A DNA stretch of 64,000 nt from Acidiphilium rubrum (GCF_900156265.1 NZ_FTNE01000008.1:109606-173605), one strand, 5' to 3'. Shown: positions 18,577 through 29,277, numbered from the stretch's first letter. Notes: generated by a model from the letters alone, not told the origin. A program made the numbers and translations.

Positions 18577-20427
18577 ATGAGTGATTCCCAACCGAACGGC
18601 GCGGTGGCCGGACGGCCCGGAGCCGGTTCGGAACTGGCGGCGCAATTGATGCGATCAGCGCGGGGACGACCCGGCACGCGCCGTCTCGGTCCCTTGAAGC
18701 GGCTGATGCCGTATCTGGCGGCACATCGGCGCGATGCGGGTCTCGCGTTGATATTCCTGGTCAGCGCCACGCTTGCCAATCTTGGTTTGACCATCGCGGT
18801 GCGGCGCATCGGCAATGACGGTATGGCAAACGTCGCGGCATTGCAGCGGACGATGGTGCAGATGGGCGGCATTACCGTGGTGTTCGCCTTGTGCAGTGCG
18901 CTGCGATTCTATTTCATCACCCGGCTTGGTGAGCGGGTGGTCGCTGATCTGCGCAAGGCGGTTTATGAGCATATTCTCCGGCTGGATCAGGCTTTTTTCC
19001 TGACGACGCGCACCGGGGAGGTCCTGTCGCGCATGACCACGGATCTCACCATTGTCGAGACAATGCTGGGATCGTCGATCTCGGTGGCGCTGCGCAGTTC
19101 GATCATGTTCATCGGCGCGCTGGTGTCTCTGATCGTGATCACCCCGCGTTTCACGCTGCTGGTGTTGCTGATCGTGCCGTTCGTGCTGGGGCCGGTGTTC
19201 TATCTCGGCCGGCGGGTGCGATCACGCTCAATGGCCGCGCAGGACCGGTTTGCCGCGGCGGTGGGGTTCGCAGGCGAGAGCCTCGATGCGATCGAAACGG
19301 TGCAGGCGTTCGGCCGTGAAACGGATAGCGCCGCGCGGTTCGGCACCGCGGTCGAGGCAGCGTTCGCGGCATCGCTCGCGCGGATCAGAATGCGCTCGCT
19401 GCTGACCGGGGTCGTGTCCGTGCTCAGCTTCGTGGCGATCGGCTCGATCGTGTATCTGGCGGCGAAGGATACGTTCATCGAACACAGCGTGTCGCCGGGT
19501 GTGTTTCTGCAATTCATTTTTCTGGCGATCTTGGTGGTAACCTCGATCGGCTCGGTCGGCGAGGTCGCTGGCGATGTCCAAAAGGCATCCGGCGCGATGG
19601 AGCGGATCGCCGAACTGCTGGATGCCACGCCCGGGATTGCGGCACCGCCGGTCCCTGTCGCGATGCCGCTGCCGGCGCGCGGCGACATCGTGTTTTCGGG
19701 CGTGACGTTCGCGTATCCGGGACGGCCCGATCTGCCGGCGCTGCGGGATTTTTCGCTGACCGTGCGGCACGGCGAGCGGGTGGCGCTGGTCGGGCCATCC
19801 GGCGCAGGCAAGAGCACGGTCCTGCGTTTGCTGCTGCGATTTTATGATCCGCAGGCCGGCATCATCCGGATCGACGGCGTCGATCTCAAGGCGACGACGC
19901 CAGCAGAGTTACGCGCGCGCATCGCCATGGTTGGCCAGGATGCCGCGCTGTTTTCCGGCTCGGCTTACGAAAATCTGCGCTATGGCCGCGAGGGCGCGAC
20001 GCGCGATGAGTTGCGCAGGGCGGCGGATGCGGCGCAGGCAACCGGCTTTATCGACCGGCTGCCCGAGGGGTTCGATACACCGATCGGCGAGCGGGCGAAA
20101 TCGCTGTCGGGCGGTCAGCGCCAGCGGCTGGCGATTGCGCGGGCACTGGTGCGCGATGCGCCGATCCTACTGCTCGATGAAGCAACCAGCGCGCTCGATG
20201 CCGAGAACGAACAATGGGTGCAGCAGGCGCTGGAGGTGGCAATGGCAGGGCGCACCACCATTGTGATCGCGCACCGACTGGCCACGATTCTGAAGGCGGA
20301 CCGGATCATCGTGATGCAGGATGGGTCTGTGGTGGAACAGGGCAGCCACGCGGAACTGGTTGCGACCGGCAAGCTCTATGCGCGACTGGCCCTGCTGCAA
20401 TTTGGCGTGGCGGGTGCAGCAGGGTAG
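18577..20427 (+). CDS. ABC exporter, fused permease and ATPase (MsbA/LmrA-like)
   Basis: A 616-residue half transporter. A six-helix type IV ABC membrane domain covers about residues 40-340. The nucleotide-binding domain has Walker A (GPSGAGKST) at about 407, Q-loop (VGQDAALF), signature (LSGGQRQRLAIARAL), Walker B (ILLLDEATSALD) and H-loop (VIAHRLATI). It acts as a homodimer exporting a lipid, peptide or drug; the substrate is unknown. I chose ATG 18577 because GAGGGTG lies just upstream; two earlier in-frame ATGs would add an Arg-rich leader not seen in the family. It is convergent with the FtsX-like permease. Confidence 0.88.
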   Translation: MSDSQPNGAVAGRPGAGSELAAQLMRSARGRPGTRRLGPLKRLMPYLAAHRRDAGLALIFLVSATLANLGLTIAVRRIGNDGMANVAALQRTMVQMGGITVVFALCSALRFYFITRLGERVVADLRKAVYEHILRLDQAFFLTTRTGEVLSRMTTDLTIVETMLGSSISVALRSSIMFIGALVSLIVITPRFTLLVLLIVPFVLGPVFYLGRRVRSRSMAAQDRFAAAVGFAGESLDAIETVQAFGRETDSAARFGTAVEAAFAASLARIRMRSLLTGVVSVLSFVAIGSIVYLAAKDTFIEHSVSPGVFLQFIFLAILVVTSIGSVGEVAGDVQKASGAMERIAELLDATPGIAAPPVPVAMPLPARGDIVFSGVTFAYPGRPDLPALRDFSLTVRHGERVALVGPSGAGKSTVLRLLLRFYDPQAGIIRIDGVDLKATTPAELRARIAMVGQDAALFSGSAYENLRYGREGATRDELRRAADAAQATGFIDRLPEGFDTPIGERAKSLSGGQRQRLAIARALVRDAPILLLDEATSALDAENEQWVQQALEVAMAGRTTIVIAHRLATILKADRIIVMQDGSVVEQGSHAELVATGKLYARLALLQFGVAGAAG

Positions 20428-20441
20428 CGTGGCGGCCAACC

Positions 20442-22967
20442 TCAGCCGCCTGTTTCAAGCCGCAGGCGGGCCGCCGGGGGGCGGCGCAGTACCCGGGCGG
20501 TGGCGGCAAAGCCGAGCGCGGTCATCGATGCGATACTGAAGCCGAGCGTGATCAGCATGACACCGATGGCGACATGAAATGCGATATGAAACACCAACCG
20601 CACCACCAGGGCCGCCGCCAGCGTGCCGATCGAGGCGGCCATCAGCCCGGCAGCACCGCCGGCCACGGCGAATTCGGTGAGCCAGGCGCCGCGGATTTGT
20701 GACGCGGCAGCCCCGAGCGTTTTCAGCACCACGGCTTCGGCGATGCGCGCCTCGCGGCCGGCGGCGATCGCGCTGACCAGCACAAGGCCGCCGGCAAGCA
20801 GTGCGACCAGCCCGACCGCGCTGATCGCCGTGGCGATCTCACCGATCAGGCCGGCCAGGCCGCGCAGGATCTGGCTGACATCGATCCCGGTCACCCCGGG
20901 CAGCGCATCGGTCACGGCGGCCAGCACCGCGCCCTTGCGGCCGGGATCGACCTCGACCGTCGCGACCATGGTGTGCGGCGCGCCGGCGAACGGGTCGGGC
21001 GCGCCGATCATCAGGAAGTTGATCTGAAGCGACTGCCAGTCGATCCGCCGAAGATTGGCGATCCGCAGCACAAAATCGCGGCCGAGCACGTTGACGGCGA
21101 TGGTATCACCGACCCTGAGCCCCCATTGGCGGGCGATCCTTGCATCGAACGAGACCAGCGGCGGTCCGTGATACGGCTGTCCCCACCACTGTCCCGCGGT
21201 GATGTGCGTTCCCGGCGGCGGTGCTGCGGCATAGGTAAAGCCGATATCACTCCGCAGCGGCCATGCACTTTGTTCGGGCGGGCGGAATTGCGCGACACCC
21301 ACGCCGTCGACCGCCATGATGCGCGCCCGCAGGCTCGGCATGAACGCCAGATGATGCGCGGCACCGGTGGATTTCAGCGCGGCCTCGAATTTCGGCAGGT
21401 CATGCGGCTGAATATCGATAAAGTAGAAACCGGGGGCGCTCGCAGGCAGCGCATGGGTGAATTCGGCGAGCAGATTGCTGCGGATTTCCGCCACAGCGAC
21501 CATCACGGTCAGTCCCGCACCGGCCGAAAGCAGCATGAGCGGCAGCGTGGACGCCGGCCCGGTCAGGCGCCGCAGGCCGAGCGCGATGGCGGCATTGCGC
21601 GGCGCGGGGAGCACCGACAAAAGGCGGATCAGCAGAAAAGCGACCAAGCGCAGCAGCAACAGGGTCGCGATCGCGCCGCCACTGAAACCCAGCGCCAGCA
21701 GCGGCCGTGGCACCGAAAGCACGGCAAGGGCCGCCAGAACAAGGACGGCGATGAGTTGAATGGCGATGGCGCGCCAGGAGCGCGGCACCTGCAGCGCGAC
21801 GCTCGCCGAGCGAAACAGCGCGCCGCCCGAAATCGTCGCCGCGCGTTGCAGTGGCGGCAGCGCGAACACCAGGCCCACCAGCAGGCCGAACCCCGCCGAT
21901 AGCAGTAGCGGTGCCGGATACAGACCAATATGGTGCGGCACCGGCAAGGCGCCGCGCAGCAGCGGCAGCACCAGCACCGGTGCGCCCGCGCCCACCGCCA
22001 GCCCGATCACGATGCCCGGCACGCCCAGGATCAATAACTGAATGACATTGATCAGGCTGATCAACCGCGCCGATGCGCCGAGGCAGCGGAGCGTGGCAAT
22101 GGTGCGGGCGCGCGCGGCGAGCCACGCGTCCACCCCGTTGGCAACGCCGATGCCGCCGACCAGCAAGCCAGCGAGGCCCAGCAGCGTCATGAACATGGCC
22201 GCCTGATCGACGAAGCGCGTCACGCCGCGGGCAGCCCGTGCCGCATCACGCAGCCGCCAGGCATTGCCGGGAAATTCGCGTTCGAACGCCGCAGCGACAC
22301 GATGCGGGTCGCGCCCCGGCGGCAGCAGAACCTGCAGGCCGAAGCTGACGAGCCCGCCCGGCTGGATCAGCGGCGTGCCGGCGAGCGATTGCAGGGCGAC
22401 GAACGCTTTGACCCCGAACAGCTGGCTGTCGCCGATACTGTCGGGCGTGGACCTGATCGTGCCGCGGTACACCAGTTTGACACCGCCGAGTGTGACGACG
22501 TCGCCGGGATGCAAGCCGAGTGTCGCGGCACCGGTGGGGGCCAGCAGCAGGCCGGGCCGGTGGCCCGGTCCGGGTGCCAGGCCCCCGAACCGTCCGGGCG
22601 GGCTGGTCGCGACGTGACCGAGCATCGGCCAACCGGGTCCGACCGCGCGGACGGCCGCGAGCAGCCGATGGCCGGACGGTGCGACCAGGATCGACCGCGT
22701 ATCGACCGTCTCGGTCACGCGCGCGCCATGGGCACGGAACCAGGCGGATACCGCGCTTGGCAAGGGGCCGAGTCCGGTGGACAAAGCCAGATCGCCGCCC
22801 AGGATGGTCCGGCCGCTCTGCGAGATCCCCTGTTGCAACGCCGCGCGTAGCGAACCGATGCCGGCGACCGAGGCGACACCGACGCCCAGGCACAGCAGCA
22901 CGATCAACAGCCCGCGCTTGCTCCCCCGCAGATCGCGCCACGCCAGACGCCAGGCGAGCCGGATCAC
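20442..22967 (-). CDS. FtsX-like ABC permease (YbbP family)
   Basis: An 841-residue permease with an N-terminal helix after RLAWRLAWRDLRGSKRG, a large periplasmic region, two groups of FtsX-type helices (about 270-430 and the C-terminal 700-830) and one central hydrophobic cluster. This is the architecture of YbbP, which partners YbbA. It probably couples ATP hydrolysis to a periplasmic or membrane-lipid task, not to solute transport. The GTG start at 22965-22967 overlaps the ATPase stop (GTGA), so the two are co-translated. With the divergent esterase it reproduces the tesA-ybbA-ybbP neighbourhood known from E. coli. Confidence 0.85.
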   Translation of the reverse strand: MIRLAWRLAWRDLRGSKRGLLIVLLCLGVGVASVAGIGSLRAALQQGISQSGRTILGGDLALSTGLGPLPSAVSAWFRAHGARVTETVDTRSILVAPSGHRLLAAVRAVGPGWPMLGHVATSPPGRFGGLAPGPGHRPGLLLAPTGAATLGLHPGDVVTLGGVKLVYRGTIRSTPDSIGDSQLFGVKAFVALQSLAGTPLIQPGGLVSFGLQVLLPPGRDPHRVAAAFEREFPGNAWRLRDAARAARGVTRFVDQAAMFMTLLGLAGLLVGGIGVANGVDAWLAARARTIATLRCLGASARLISLINVIQLLILGVPGIVIGLAVGAGAPVLVLPLLRGALPVPHHIGLYPAPLLLSAGFGLLVGLVFALPPLQRAATISGGALFRSASVALQVPRSWRAIAIQLIAVLVLAALAVLSVPRPLLALGFSGGAIATLLLLRLVAFLLIRLLSVLPAPRNAAIALGLRRLTGPASTLPLMLLSAGAGLTVMVAVAEIRSNLLAEFTHALPASAPGFYFIDIQPHDLPKFEAALKSTGAAHHLAFMPSLRARIMAVDGVGVAQFRPPEQSAWPLRSDIGFTYAAAPPPGTHITAGQWWGQPYHGPPLVSFDARIARQWGLRVGDTIAVNVLGRDFVLRIANLRRIDWQSLQINFLMIGAPDPFAGAPHTMVATVEVDPGRKGAVLAAVTDALPGVTGIDVSQILRGLAGLIGEIATAISAVGLVALLAGGLVLVSAIAAGREARIAEAVVLKTLGAAASQIRGAWLTEFAVAGGAAGLMAASIGTLAAALVVRLVFHIAFHVAIGVMLITLGFSIASMTALGFAATARVLRRPPAARLRLETGG

Positions 22968-23623
22968 GACGCGATCACGCCGTTGCGGAGCGTGACGATG
23001 CGGTCGCAGCGCGCCGCCAGCACGGGGTCGTGGCTGATCAGCAGCAGGGTGGTGCCGTGGGTGCGGCACAGCGCGAACAGCAGGTCCATCACGGTCTGGC
23101 CGGTTTCGAGGTCGAGATTGCCGGTGGGTTCGTCGGCCAGCAGCAAGCGCGGCGTCGGCGCGAAGGCGCGTGCCAGCGCAACACGCTGCTGCTCGCCACC
23201 CGACAGCTGCGCCGGGCGGTGGCCGAGCCGATGACCGAGCTCGACCCGGCGGAGCGCTTCGGCCGCAATATCATGCGCATCGCGCCGCCCGGCGAGTTCC
23301 AACGGGACGGCAACGTTCTCGAGCGCGGTCATGCTCGGGATCAGATGGAACGCCTGGAACACGATGCCGAGCGTGGCGAGGCGGAAACGCGCACGCGCAT
23401 CTTCATCAAGCGCTGCGATATTTTGACCGGCAACCTCGATCGTGCCGCCGGTGGCGCGTTCGAGCCCGGCGATCAGCATCAGCAGGCTGGTCTTGCCCGA
23501 GCCGGAGGCGCCGAGCACGCTGATCGTCTGCCCCGCCGCGACATCGAGATCGATGCCGAGCAAAATATTGACAGGGCCCGACGCGGCAGGGATGGTCAGG
23601 CGAAGATCGCGGAGCCGGATCAT
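22964..23623 (-). CDS. ABC transporter ATP-binding protein (YbbA/LolD-like)
   Basis: A 219-residue ATPase of the MacB/LolD/YbbA group. Seen: Walker A (GASGSGKTS), Q-loop (VFQAFHLIP), signature (LSGGEQQRVALARA), Walker B (LLLADEPTGNLD) and H-loop (LISHD). It supplies energy to the downstream FtsX-like permease, with which it overlaps by 4 bases. I chose the ATG at 23621-23623 (MIRLRDLRLTI) as the canonical start of this family. An in-frame ATG at 23660-23662 is also possible and would overlap the esterase start codon on the opposite strand. Confidence 0.85.
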   Translation of the reverse strand: MIRLRDLRLTIPAASGPVNILLGIDLDVAAGQTISVLGASGSGKTSLLMLIAGLERATGGTIEVAGQNIAALDEDARARFRLATLGIVFQAFHLIPSMTALENVAVPLELAGRRDAHDIAAEALRRVELGHRLGHRPAQLSGGEQQRVALARAFAPTPRLLLADEPTGNLDLETGQTVMDLLFALCRTHGTTLLLISHDPVLAARCDRIVTLRNGVIAS

Positions 23624-23660
23624 CACGTCTGGTATGTCCGGCGTTCGGAGTCGTTCGAGC

Positions 23661-24344
23661 ATGAAATACCTATATGGGCGAGCGCGCCGGAATGGCCAGA
23701 TCGTGTTTGGTTTCATCGGTGTGTTGTGCGTTTGCATCGCGCTTGCGCTCGGCATGGCGCACGCCAACGCGAAGGCGCCGGTCCGGCTGCTCATCCTGGG
23801 CGACTCGCTGACCGCCGGATACGGATTGCCGGTCGCCGATGGGTTTCAGGCGCAGCTGCAAGCGGCATTGCGGGCGCACGGCGCGAATGTGGTGCTGGTG
23901 AACGGCGCGGTCTCCGGCGATACCACGACGGATGCGGCGGCGCGGCTCGATTGGGTGCTGGCCGGCAGCACGGTGGATGCGGCGCTGGTCGAACTCGGCG
24001 GCAATGACGGGTTGCGCGGATTGAGCACCGTGACGATGCAGCACAATCTGACGCGGATTCTCAACGATCTGGCGGCGCGGCACATCCCAGTGCTGCTGAG
24101 CGGCATGATCGCGCCACCCAGCCTGGGAGCGGCCTATGGCGCACGGTTCAAGGCAGTGTTCGCCGCGCTGGGCCATCGAAAGGGGGTCCTGTTCGACCCG
24201 TTTTTTCTGCAGGGATTGCCGGGCAAGCCGGGGCTGGTGCAGGCGGATGGGCTGCACCCGAACGCCGCCGGCGTGCGGATCGAGGTCAAACGCCTGCTCC
24301 CGCTCATCCTGCGTCTGATCGCCGAGGCCAAGACGCAGCATTGA
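23661..24344 (+). CDS. tesA: Periplasmic SGNH arylesterase / thioesterase I (TesA-like)
   Basis: A 227-residue protein with a long basic and hydrophobic signal peptide ending Ala-His-Ala-Asn-Ala. It carries the SGNH blocks GDSLTAGYG (nucleophile Ser), NGAVSGDTT, LGGND and the catalytic Asp/His block DGLHPNAAG. Family members hydrolyse acyl thioesters, lysophospholipids or aryl esters in the periplasm. GGAG 10 bases before ATG 23661 supports this start. It is divergent from ybbA-ybbP, an arrangement conserved from E. coli. Confidence 0.88.
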   Translation: MKYLYGRARRNGQIVFGFIGVLCVCIALALGMAHANAKAPVRLLILGDSLTAGYGLPVADGFQAQLQAALRAHGANVVLVNGAVSGDTTTDAAARLDWVLAGSTVDAALVELGGNDGLRGLSTVTMQHNLTRILNDLAARHIPVLLSGMIAPPSLGAAYGARFKAVFAALGHRKGVLFDPFFLQGLPGKPGLVQADGLHPNAAGVRIEVKRLLPLILRLIAEAKTQH

Positions 24345-24454
24345 AGCCCAATGAACCCAGCCGGGTCTTCTTCACGCCCGGTGCAAAAATTCCCCAGGCC
24401 GTGTGGCGAGGTTTGATCAGGATCAGCGCGCACGCGAACCTGATGATGTCTGAA

Positions 24455-24744
24455 GCGCCGATGTCGGTCCTCATTGTCCTCCCGGGCGGAATCTCGGCCG
24501 CCGGACACACGGCGTCCGCGACGGTATTGCGTGTGCCTGACGATGCAGCACGCCTCATCCTGGCGACCGCTCGCTCCATGCGGAAGGCTTTGACGATCCC
24601 ACACGCGACACGCTCTTCCTGACGATGCCCCTTTCCTGGCAAGGCGCGCTGGCGCAATACGTCGGCCGGCTGCACCGCCCGTCAGTCCCAACCGAGCTTC
24701 CCCCTATACAAACCTTCACCGACGTCGCCGCGCCGCACGATTGA
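24455..24744 (+). pseudogene. Helicase C-terminal remnant (superfamily 2, frameshifted)
   Basis: Two frames together spell a conserved helicase C-terminal block. The first (about 24460-24582) reads VLIVLPGGISAA ... VPDDAARLILATARS. After a frameshift near 24582 the second (24583-24744) reads EGFDDPTRDTLFLTMPLSW and then QGALAQYVGRLHR before diverging and stopping. This matches motifs V and VI (LILATGRxxGEGFDDPxxDTLFLxxPxSW, QYxGRLHR) of DEAD/DEAH-type helicases found in mobile or conflict-related proteins. The remainder of the gene is absent. No intact gene occupies 24345-24796. Confidence 0.65.
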
Positions 24745-24796
24745 CGAATCGGCCACCATGTGCGCGCCATCATCGTTGAATTCAAAGCGATACACG

Positions 24797-27700
24797 ATGC
24801 CAAACGCCTCCCGCCCCGCGCAGTCCACCCCACCCCCCTCACCCGCGCCCGACGCCGGCTGGCGCTTCTGGATCGATCGCGGCGGCACCTTCACCGACAT
24901 CGTCGCAACCGCACCGGACGGTACCCGCCACACCAGCAAACTCCTGTCCGAAAACCCCGATCAATACGACGATGCCGCCCTCGCCGGCATCCGCGCGCTG
25001 CTCGGCCTCACCGCGACCGAACCGCTGCCGCCGGCCGCGATCGCCGCCGTCAAAATGGGCACCACCGTCGCCACCAACGCCCTGCTCGAACGCAAGGGCG
25101 CGCGCGTGCTGCTGCTGATCGATCGCGGCATGGCCGATCTGTTGCGCATCGGCTCGCAGGCCCGCCCGCGCCTGTTCACCTTCGACATCCGCCTCCCCGG
25201 CATGATCTATGAGCGCGTGGTCGAACTCGGCGGGCGCATCGCCGCCGATGGCACCATCATCGAACCGCTCGATCAAGCCGCCGCGCGCGCCGCCCTGGCC
25301 CAGGCGCGCGCCGATGGGATCGCAAGCGTCGCCATCGCGCGGATGCACGCCTGGCGCTATCCGGCGCACGAGCAAACGCTCGCAGGCCTCGCCACCGCCG
25401 CCGGCTTCACCCAGGTCTCGGCCAGCCACGTTGTCAGCCCGCTGCTCCGCCTGGTGCCGCGCGGCGATACCACGGTGGCGGATGCCTATCTCACCCCCAT
25501 CCTGCGCCGCTATGTCGATCGGATCGCGACCGGCCTGCCCGGCTCGAAACTCTATTTCATGCAATCCCACGGCGGCCTCGCCGAGGCGCATCACTTCAGC
25601 GGCAAGGACGCCATCCTGTCCGGCCCGGCCGGCGGCATCGTCGGCGCCGCGCGCACCGCCGGCATGGCCGGCCTCGAGCGGATCATCGGGTTCGACATGG
25701 GCGGCACCTCAACCGACGTGTCGATCTACGATCGCGGCTTCGAACGCAGTTTCGAGACCGAAATCGCCGGCGTCCGCCTGCTGGTGCCGATGCTCGCGAT
25801 CAACACCGTCGCCGCCGGCGGCGGTTCGGTGCTCGGCTTCGATGGCGCGCGCCTGCGCGTCGGCCCGGACAGTGCCGGCGCCAACCCCGGCCCGGCCTGC
25901 TACCGCCGCGGCGGCCCGCTGACCGTGACCGATGCCAATCTCTGCCTCGGCAAACTGGCGCCGCAGCATTTCCCGCCGATCTTCGGCCCCGCGCAGAATC
26001 AGCCGCTCGATGCCGATGTGGTGCAGCGCGCATTCACCCACCTCGCCCAGCGCATCAACGCGGCCACCGGGGCGACCCATTCGATCGAACAACTCGCCGC
26101 CGGCTTCATCACCATCGCCGTCACCAGCATGGCCCAGGCGATCAAGCAAATCTCGATCCAGAAAGGCCGCGACCCCGCCGGCTTCGCGCTCGCCTGTTTC
26201 GGCGGCGCCGGCGGCCAGCACGCCTGCCTGGTCGCCGAAGATCTCGGCATGAGCACGATTTTCATCCATCCGCTGGCCGGCGTGCTGTCGGCCTACGGCA
26301 TGGGCCTGGCCGACCAGATCGTGCTGCGCGAACAGGCGGTCGAAACCCCGCTCACCGATGCCGCCATGCCGGGCCTGCACGCCACCGCGGCCGACCTCGC
26401 CGATGCCGCCCGCCAAGCCCTGATCGCCCAGGGCGCCGAACCGGCGGCACTCCACATCAACCACCGCGCCCATCTGCGCTACGCCGGCACCGACACGCCG
26501 CTGATCATCGATCTGACCAACCCCGCAACCATGCGCACCGATTTCGAGGCCGCCCACCGCCGCCTGTTCGGCTTCATCGCGCCCGGCCGCGCCCTGATCG
26601 TCGGCGCCATCGCGATCGAAGCCATCGCACCCGGCGAAACCATCATCGAACCCGCCCTGCCGCCCCGCACCACCGGCGCGCCCATCATGTGCGAGACCAT
26701 CCGCATGTTCAGCCGCAACACCTGGCACGACGCCGCCGTGTTCGACCGCGACAGCCTGCTCGCCGGCGATGTCATCGAAGGCCCGGCGATGCTGCGCGAA
26801 GCCAACGCCACCACCATCGTCGAGCCGGGCTGGCGCGCCGCCATCACCGACCGCAACCACCTGATCATGACCCGGCAGGCGCAACCCGCCCGCACCATCA
26901 TGGCCGATGCCAGGCCCGACGCCGCTTCACCCCCCGATCCGGTCCAACTCGAATTGTTCAACAACCTGTTCATGGCGATCGCCGAGCAAAGCGGTGCCGT
27001 GCTGCGCAACACCGCGAGCAGCGTCAACATCAAGGAACGGCTCGATTTTTCCTGCGCCCTGTTCGACGCGGATGGCGCGCTGATCGCCAATGCCCCGCAT
27101 GTGCCGGTGCATCTCGGCGCGATGAGCGAGAGCGTGCGCGTCGTGCTGCGCCGGCGCGGTGCCACGCTGCGCCCCGGCGATGCCGTCGCGCTGAACAACC
27201 CGTTCAACGGCGGCACCCACCTGCCCGACATCACCGTCATCACCCCGATGTTCGATGATGCCGGCACCACCCTGCGCGGCTTCGTCGCCTCGCGCGGCCA
27301 CCATGCCGATATCGGCGGCCAGACCCCCGGCTCGATGCCGCCCTTCGCGACCACGCTGGAACAGGAAGGCGTGATCATCGACGATATGCTGGTGGTCGCC
27401 CAGGGCGTGTTTCAGGAAACCACCCTGCGCGATGCGCTCGCCAGCGCGCGCTACCCGGCCCGCAACCCCGATGAATCGGTCGCCGACCTCAAGGCCCAGC
27501 TCGCCGCCAACGCCGCCGGCATCGCCGCGTTCGAGGCGATGGTGGCGCAATACGGCTGGCCCACGGTGCAGGCCTACACCCGCCACGTCATGGACAACGG
27601 CGAAGCCAGCGTCCGCACCGCCATCGAACGCCTGCACGATGGTGCGTTCGCTTACCGGATGGACGATGGCACGCCCCTCACGGTGCGCATCACGATCGAT

Positions 27701-28468
27701 CACGCCCACCGCGCCGCCACCATCGACTTCACCGGCACCGGCGCGCAGCACGCCGGTAATTTCAACGCCCCACCCGCCGTCACCCGCGCCGCCGTGCTCT
27801 ATGTGTTCCGCTGCCTGGTCGATGATGATATCCCGCTCAACGAAGGCTGCCTCCGCCCGCTCACCATCATCAACCCGCCCGGCAGCTTCCTCAACCCGCA
27901 ACCCGGCGCCGCGGTGGTCGCCGGCAATACCGAAGTCAGCCAGGCCGTCACCGCCGCCCTGCTCGGCGCGCTCGGCGTCTGCGCCTCGGCCCAGGCGACC
28001 ATGAACAACCTGCTGTTCGGCAACCAACGCTACCAATATTACGAAACCATCTGCGGCGGCGCCGGCGCCGGACCCGGCTTTGACGGCTGCTCGGCCGTCC
28101 ACACCCACATGACCAACACCCGCATGACCGACCCCGAAGTGCTCGAACTGCGCTACCCGGTCCGCGTCGAAGAGTTCGCGATCCGGCGCGGCTCAGGCGG
28201 CGCCGGGCAGCACCGTGGCGGCGATGGCGCCATCCGCCGCCTGCGCTTCCTCGAACCCATGACCGTCACCATCCTCGCCTCGCGCCGCACCATCCCGCCG
28301 TTCGGCATGGCGGGCGGCCTGCCCGGCGCCGCCGGCACCCAATGGATCGAACGCGCCGATGGCAGCACCGAGGCGCTCGGCGGCCGCGATCAGGCCGAAC
28401 TGCAAACCGGCGACGCCATCGTGATCGAAACCCCCGGCGGCGGCGGTTTCGGCCCGCCGCCGCTCTGA
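24797..28468 (+). CDS. oplA: 5-oxoprolinase, fused HyuA/HyuB type (ATP-hydrolysing)
   Basis: A 1223-residue single-chain enzyme in which a HyuA-like ATPase half (about 20-680; [50 protein letters not shown]) is joined to a HyuB-like half (about 715-1220; [50 protein letters not shown]). The full-length fusion is typical of 5-oxoprolinase, which opens 5-oxoproline to glutamate with ATP in glutathione and pyroglutamate salvage; hydantoinase activity is the alternative. ATG 24797 is the first Met just before the ATPase motif. It is not obviously in an operon. Confidence 0.88.
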   Translation: MPNASRPAQSTPPPSPAPDAGWRFWIDRGGTFTDIVATAPDGTRHTSKLLSENPDQYDDAALAGIRALLGLTATEPLPPAAIAAVKMGTTVATNALLERKGARVLLLIDRGMADLLRIGSQARPRLFTFDIRLPGMIYERVVELGGRIAADGTIIEPLDQAAARAALAQARADGIASVAIARMHAWRYPAHEQTLAGLATAAGFTQVSASHVVSPLLRLVPRGDTTVADAYLTPILRRYVDRIATGLPGSKLYFMQSHGGLAEAHHFSGKDAILSGPAGGIVGAARTAGMAGLERIIGFDMGGTSTDVSIYDRGFERSFETEIAGVRLLVPMLAINTVAAGGGSVLGFDGARLRVGPDSAGANPGPACYRRGGPLTVTDANLCLGKLAPQHFPPIFGPAQNQPLDADVVQRAFTHLAQRINAATGATHSIEQLAAGFITIAVTSMAQAIKQISIQKGRDPAGFALACFGGAGGQHACLVAEDLGMSTIFIHPLAGVLSAYGMGLADQIVLREQAVETPLTDAAMPGLHATAADLADAARQALIAQGAEPAALHINHRAHLRYAGTDTPLIIDLTNPATMRTDFEAAHRRLFGFIAPGRALIVGAIAIEAIAPGETIIEPALPPRTTGAPIMCETIRMFSRNTWHDAAVFDRDSLLAGDVIEGPAMLREANATTIVEPGWRAAITDRNHLIMTRQAQPARTIMADARPDAASPPDPVQLELFNNLFMAIAEQSGAVLRNTASSVNIKERLDFSCALFDADGALIANAPHVPVHLGAMSESVRVVLRRRGATLRPGDAVALNNPFNGGTHLPDITVITPMFDDAGTTLRGFVASRGHHADIGGQTPGSMPPFATTLEQEGVIIDDMLVVAQGVFQETTLRDALASARYPARNPDESVADLKAQLAANAAGIAAFEAMVAQYGWPTVQAYTRHVMDNGEASVRTAIERLHDGAFAYRMDDGTPLTVRITIDHAHRAATIDFTGTGAQHAGNFNAPPAVTRAAVLYVFRCLVDDDIPLNEGCLRPLTIINPPGSFLNPQPGAAVVAGNTEVSQAVTAALLGALGVCASAQATMNNLLFGNQRYQYYETICGGAGAGPGFDGCSAVHTHMTNTRMTDPEVLELRYPVRVEEFAIRRGSGGAGQHRGGDGAIRRLRFLEPMTVTILASRRTIPPFGMAGGLPGAAGTQWIERADGSTEALGGRDQAELQTGDAIVIETPGGGGFGPPPL

Positions 28469-28574
28469 ACCCCGTGCATCAGCCAACGCCGCATCGCCAA
28501 TCACTGCACCGCGCGCTACGCTCGGCCGCGCCACCGAACCCATGCCAACCATCCCGCGAAAACCAAGGACCCCC

Positions 28575-29225
28575 ATGGCAACCAGACCCCGCCGCCAGAT
28601 CACGCAATACCTGCTGAGCGCCGCCCTCCTCGCCGGCGCCGCACCCGCCGCCCAGGCGAACGATCTGATCCGCCACTGGGCCGGCATCACCGCACCACCC
28701 GCCCCGATTGTGCACAAGGTCACGCTCGATCCGAAAACCACCGCCCTCCTGCTGCTCGATTTCGTCACCCAGACCTGCAGCAACACCAATCGGCCGCAAT
28801 GCGTCGCCACCATCCCCGCCATCCGCACCCTGCTCGCCACCGCCCGCGCCCATCACGCCACCATCATCTATTCCTACGTGCTCAGCGGCACCAAGGCCGA
28901 TATCAACCCTGCCCTCACGCCCCGCCCCGGCGAAGCCAGCGTCCAGTCCGGCCCCGACAAGTTCCTCCACACCAACCTCGCGCAACTCCTCCGCCAGGAC
29001 GGCATCAAAACCGTCATCATCACCGGCACCGCCGCCGAGGGTGCGGTGCTCGCAACCGCCAGCGAAGCCGCCTACCGCGGCTACACCGTCATCCTGCCTT
29101 ACAACGGCATGTCCTCAACGCACCCCTACGCCGAACAATACGTCGCCTGGGACCTCCTGAACGCCCCCGCCACCAGCCAACACACCATCCTCACCAGCCT
29201 CGGTCTGATCCGGTTCGGCTCGTAG
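28575..29225 (+). CDS. Exported isochorismatase-fold protein lacking the catalytic Cys
   Basis: A 216-residue protein with a signal peptide (Arg-rich start, Leu/Ala core, Ala-Gln-Ala-Asn near 27-30) and an isochorismatase-like hydrolase fold. The first catalytic Asp (LLLLDFVTQ) and the Lys (SGPDKFLHT) are present, but the nucleophile Cys is absent: where the family has TGxxTDxCVxxT this protein reads TGTAAEGAVLAT. It is therefore probably not a cysteine hydrolase. AAGGA 6-10 bases before ATG 28575 supports the start. Periplasmic location is unusual for this family. Confidence 0.8.
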   Translation: MATRPRRQITQYLLSAALLAGAAPAAQANDLIRHWAGITAPPAPIVHKVTLDPKTTALLLLDFVTQTCSNTNRPQCVATIPAIRTLLATARAHHATIIYSYVLSGTKADINPALTPRPGEASVQSGPDKFLHTNLAQLLRQDGIKTVIITGTAAEGAVLATASEAAYRGYTVILPYNGMSSTHPYAEQYVAWDLLNAPATSQHTILTSLGLIRFGS

Positions 29226-29277
29226 TCGGAGGGGGGGGTGTGAAAGCCAGGCCAGGGGCTCCACCCCCTCCGACTAC
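29222..29277. terminator. Bidirectional hairpin terminator overlapping both stop codons
   Basis: The arms GTAGTCGGAGGGGG (29222-29235) and CCCCCTCCGACTAC (29264-29277) are fully complementary, giving a 14-bp GC-rich stem. The stop codon TAG of the isochorismatase-like gene lies in the left arm and the stop TAG of the convergent ETF-QO gene in the right arm. There is no clear T-tract, so it may be a stabilising 3' structure or a Rho-independent-like terminator. Confidence 0.65.
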
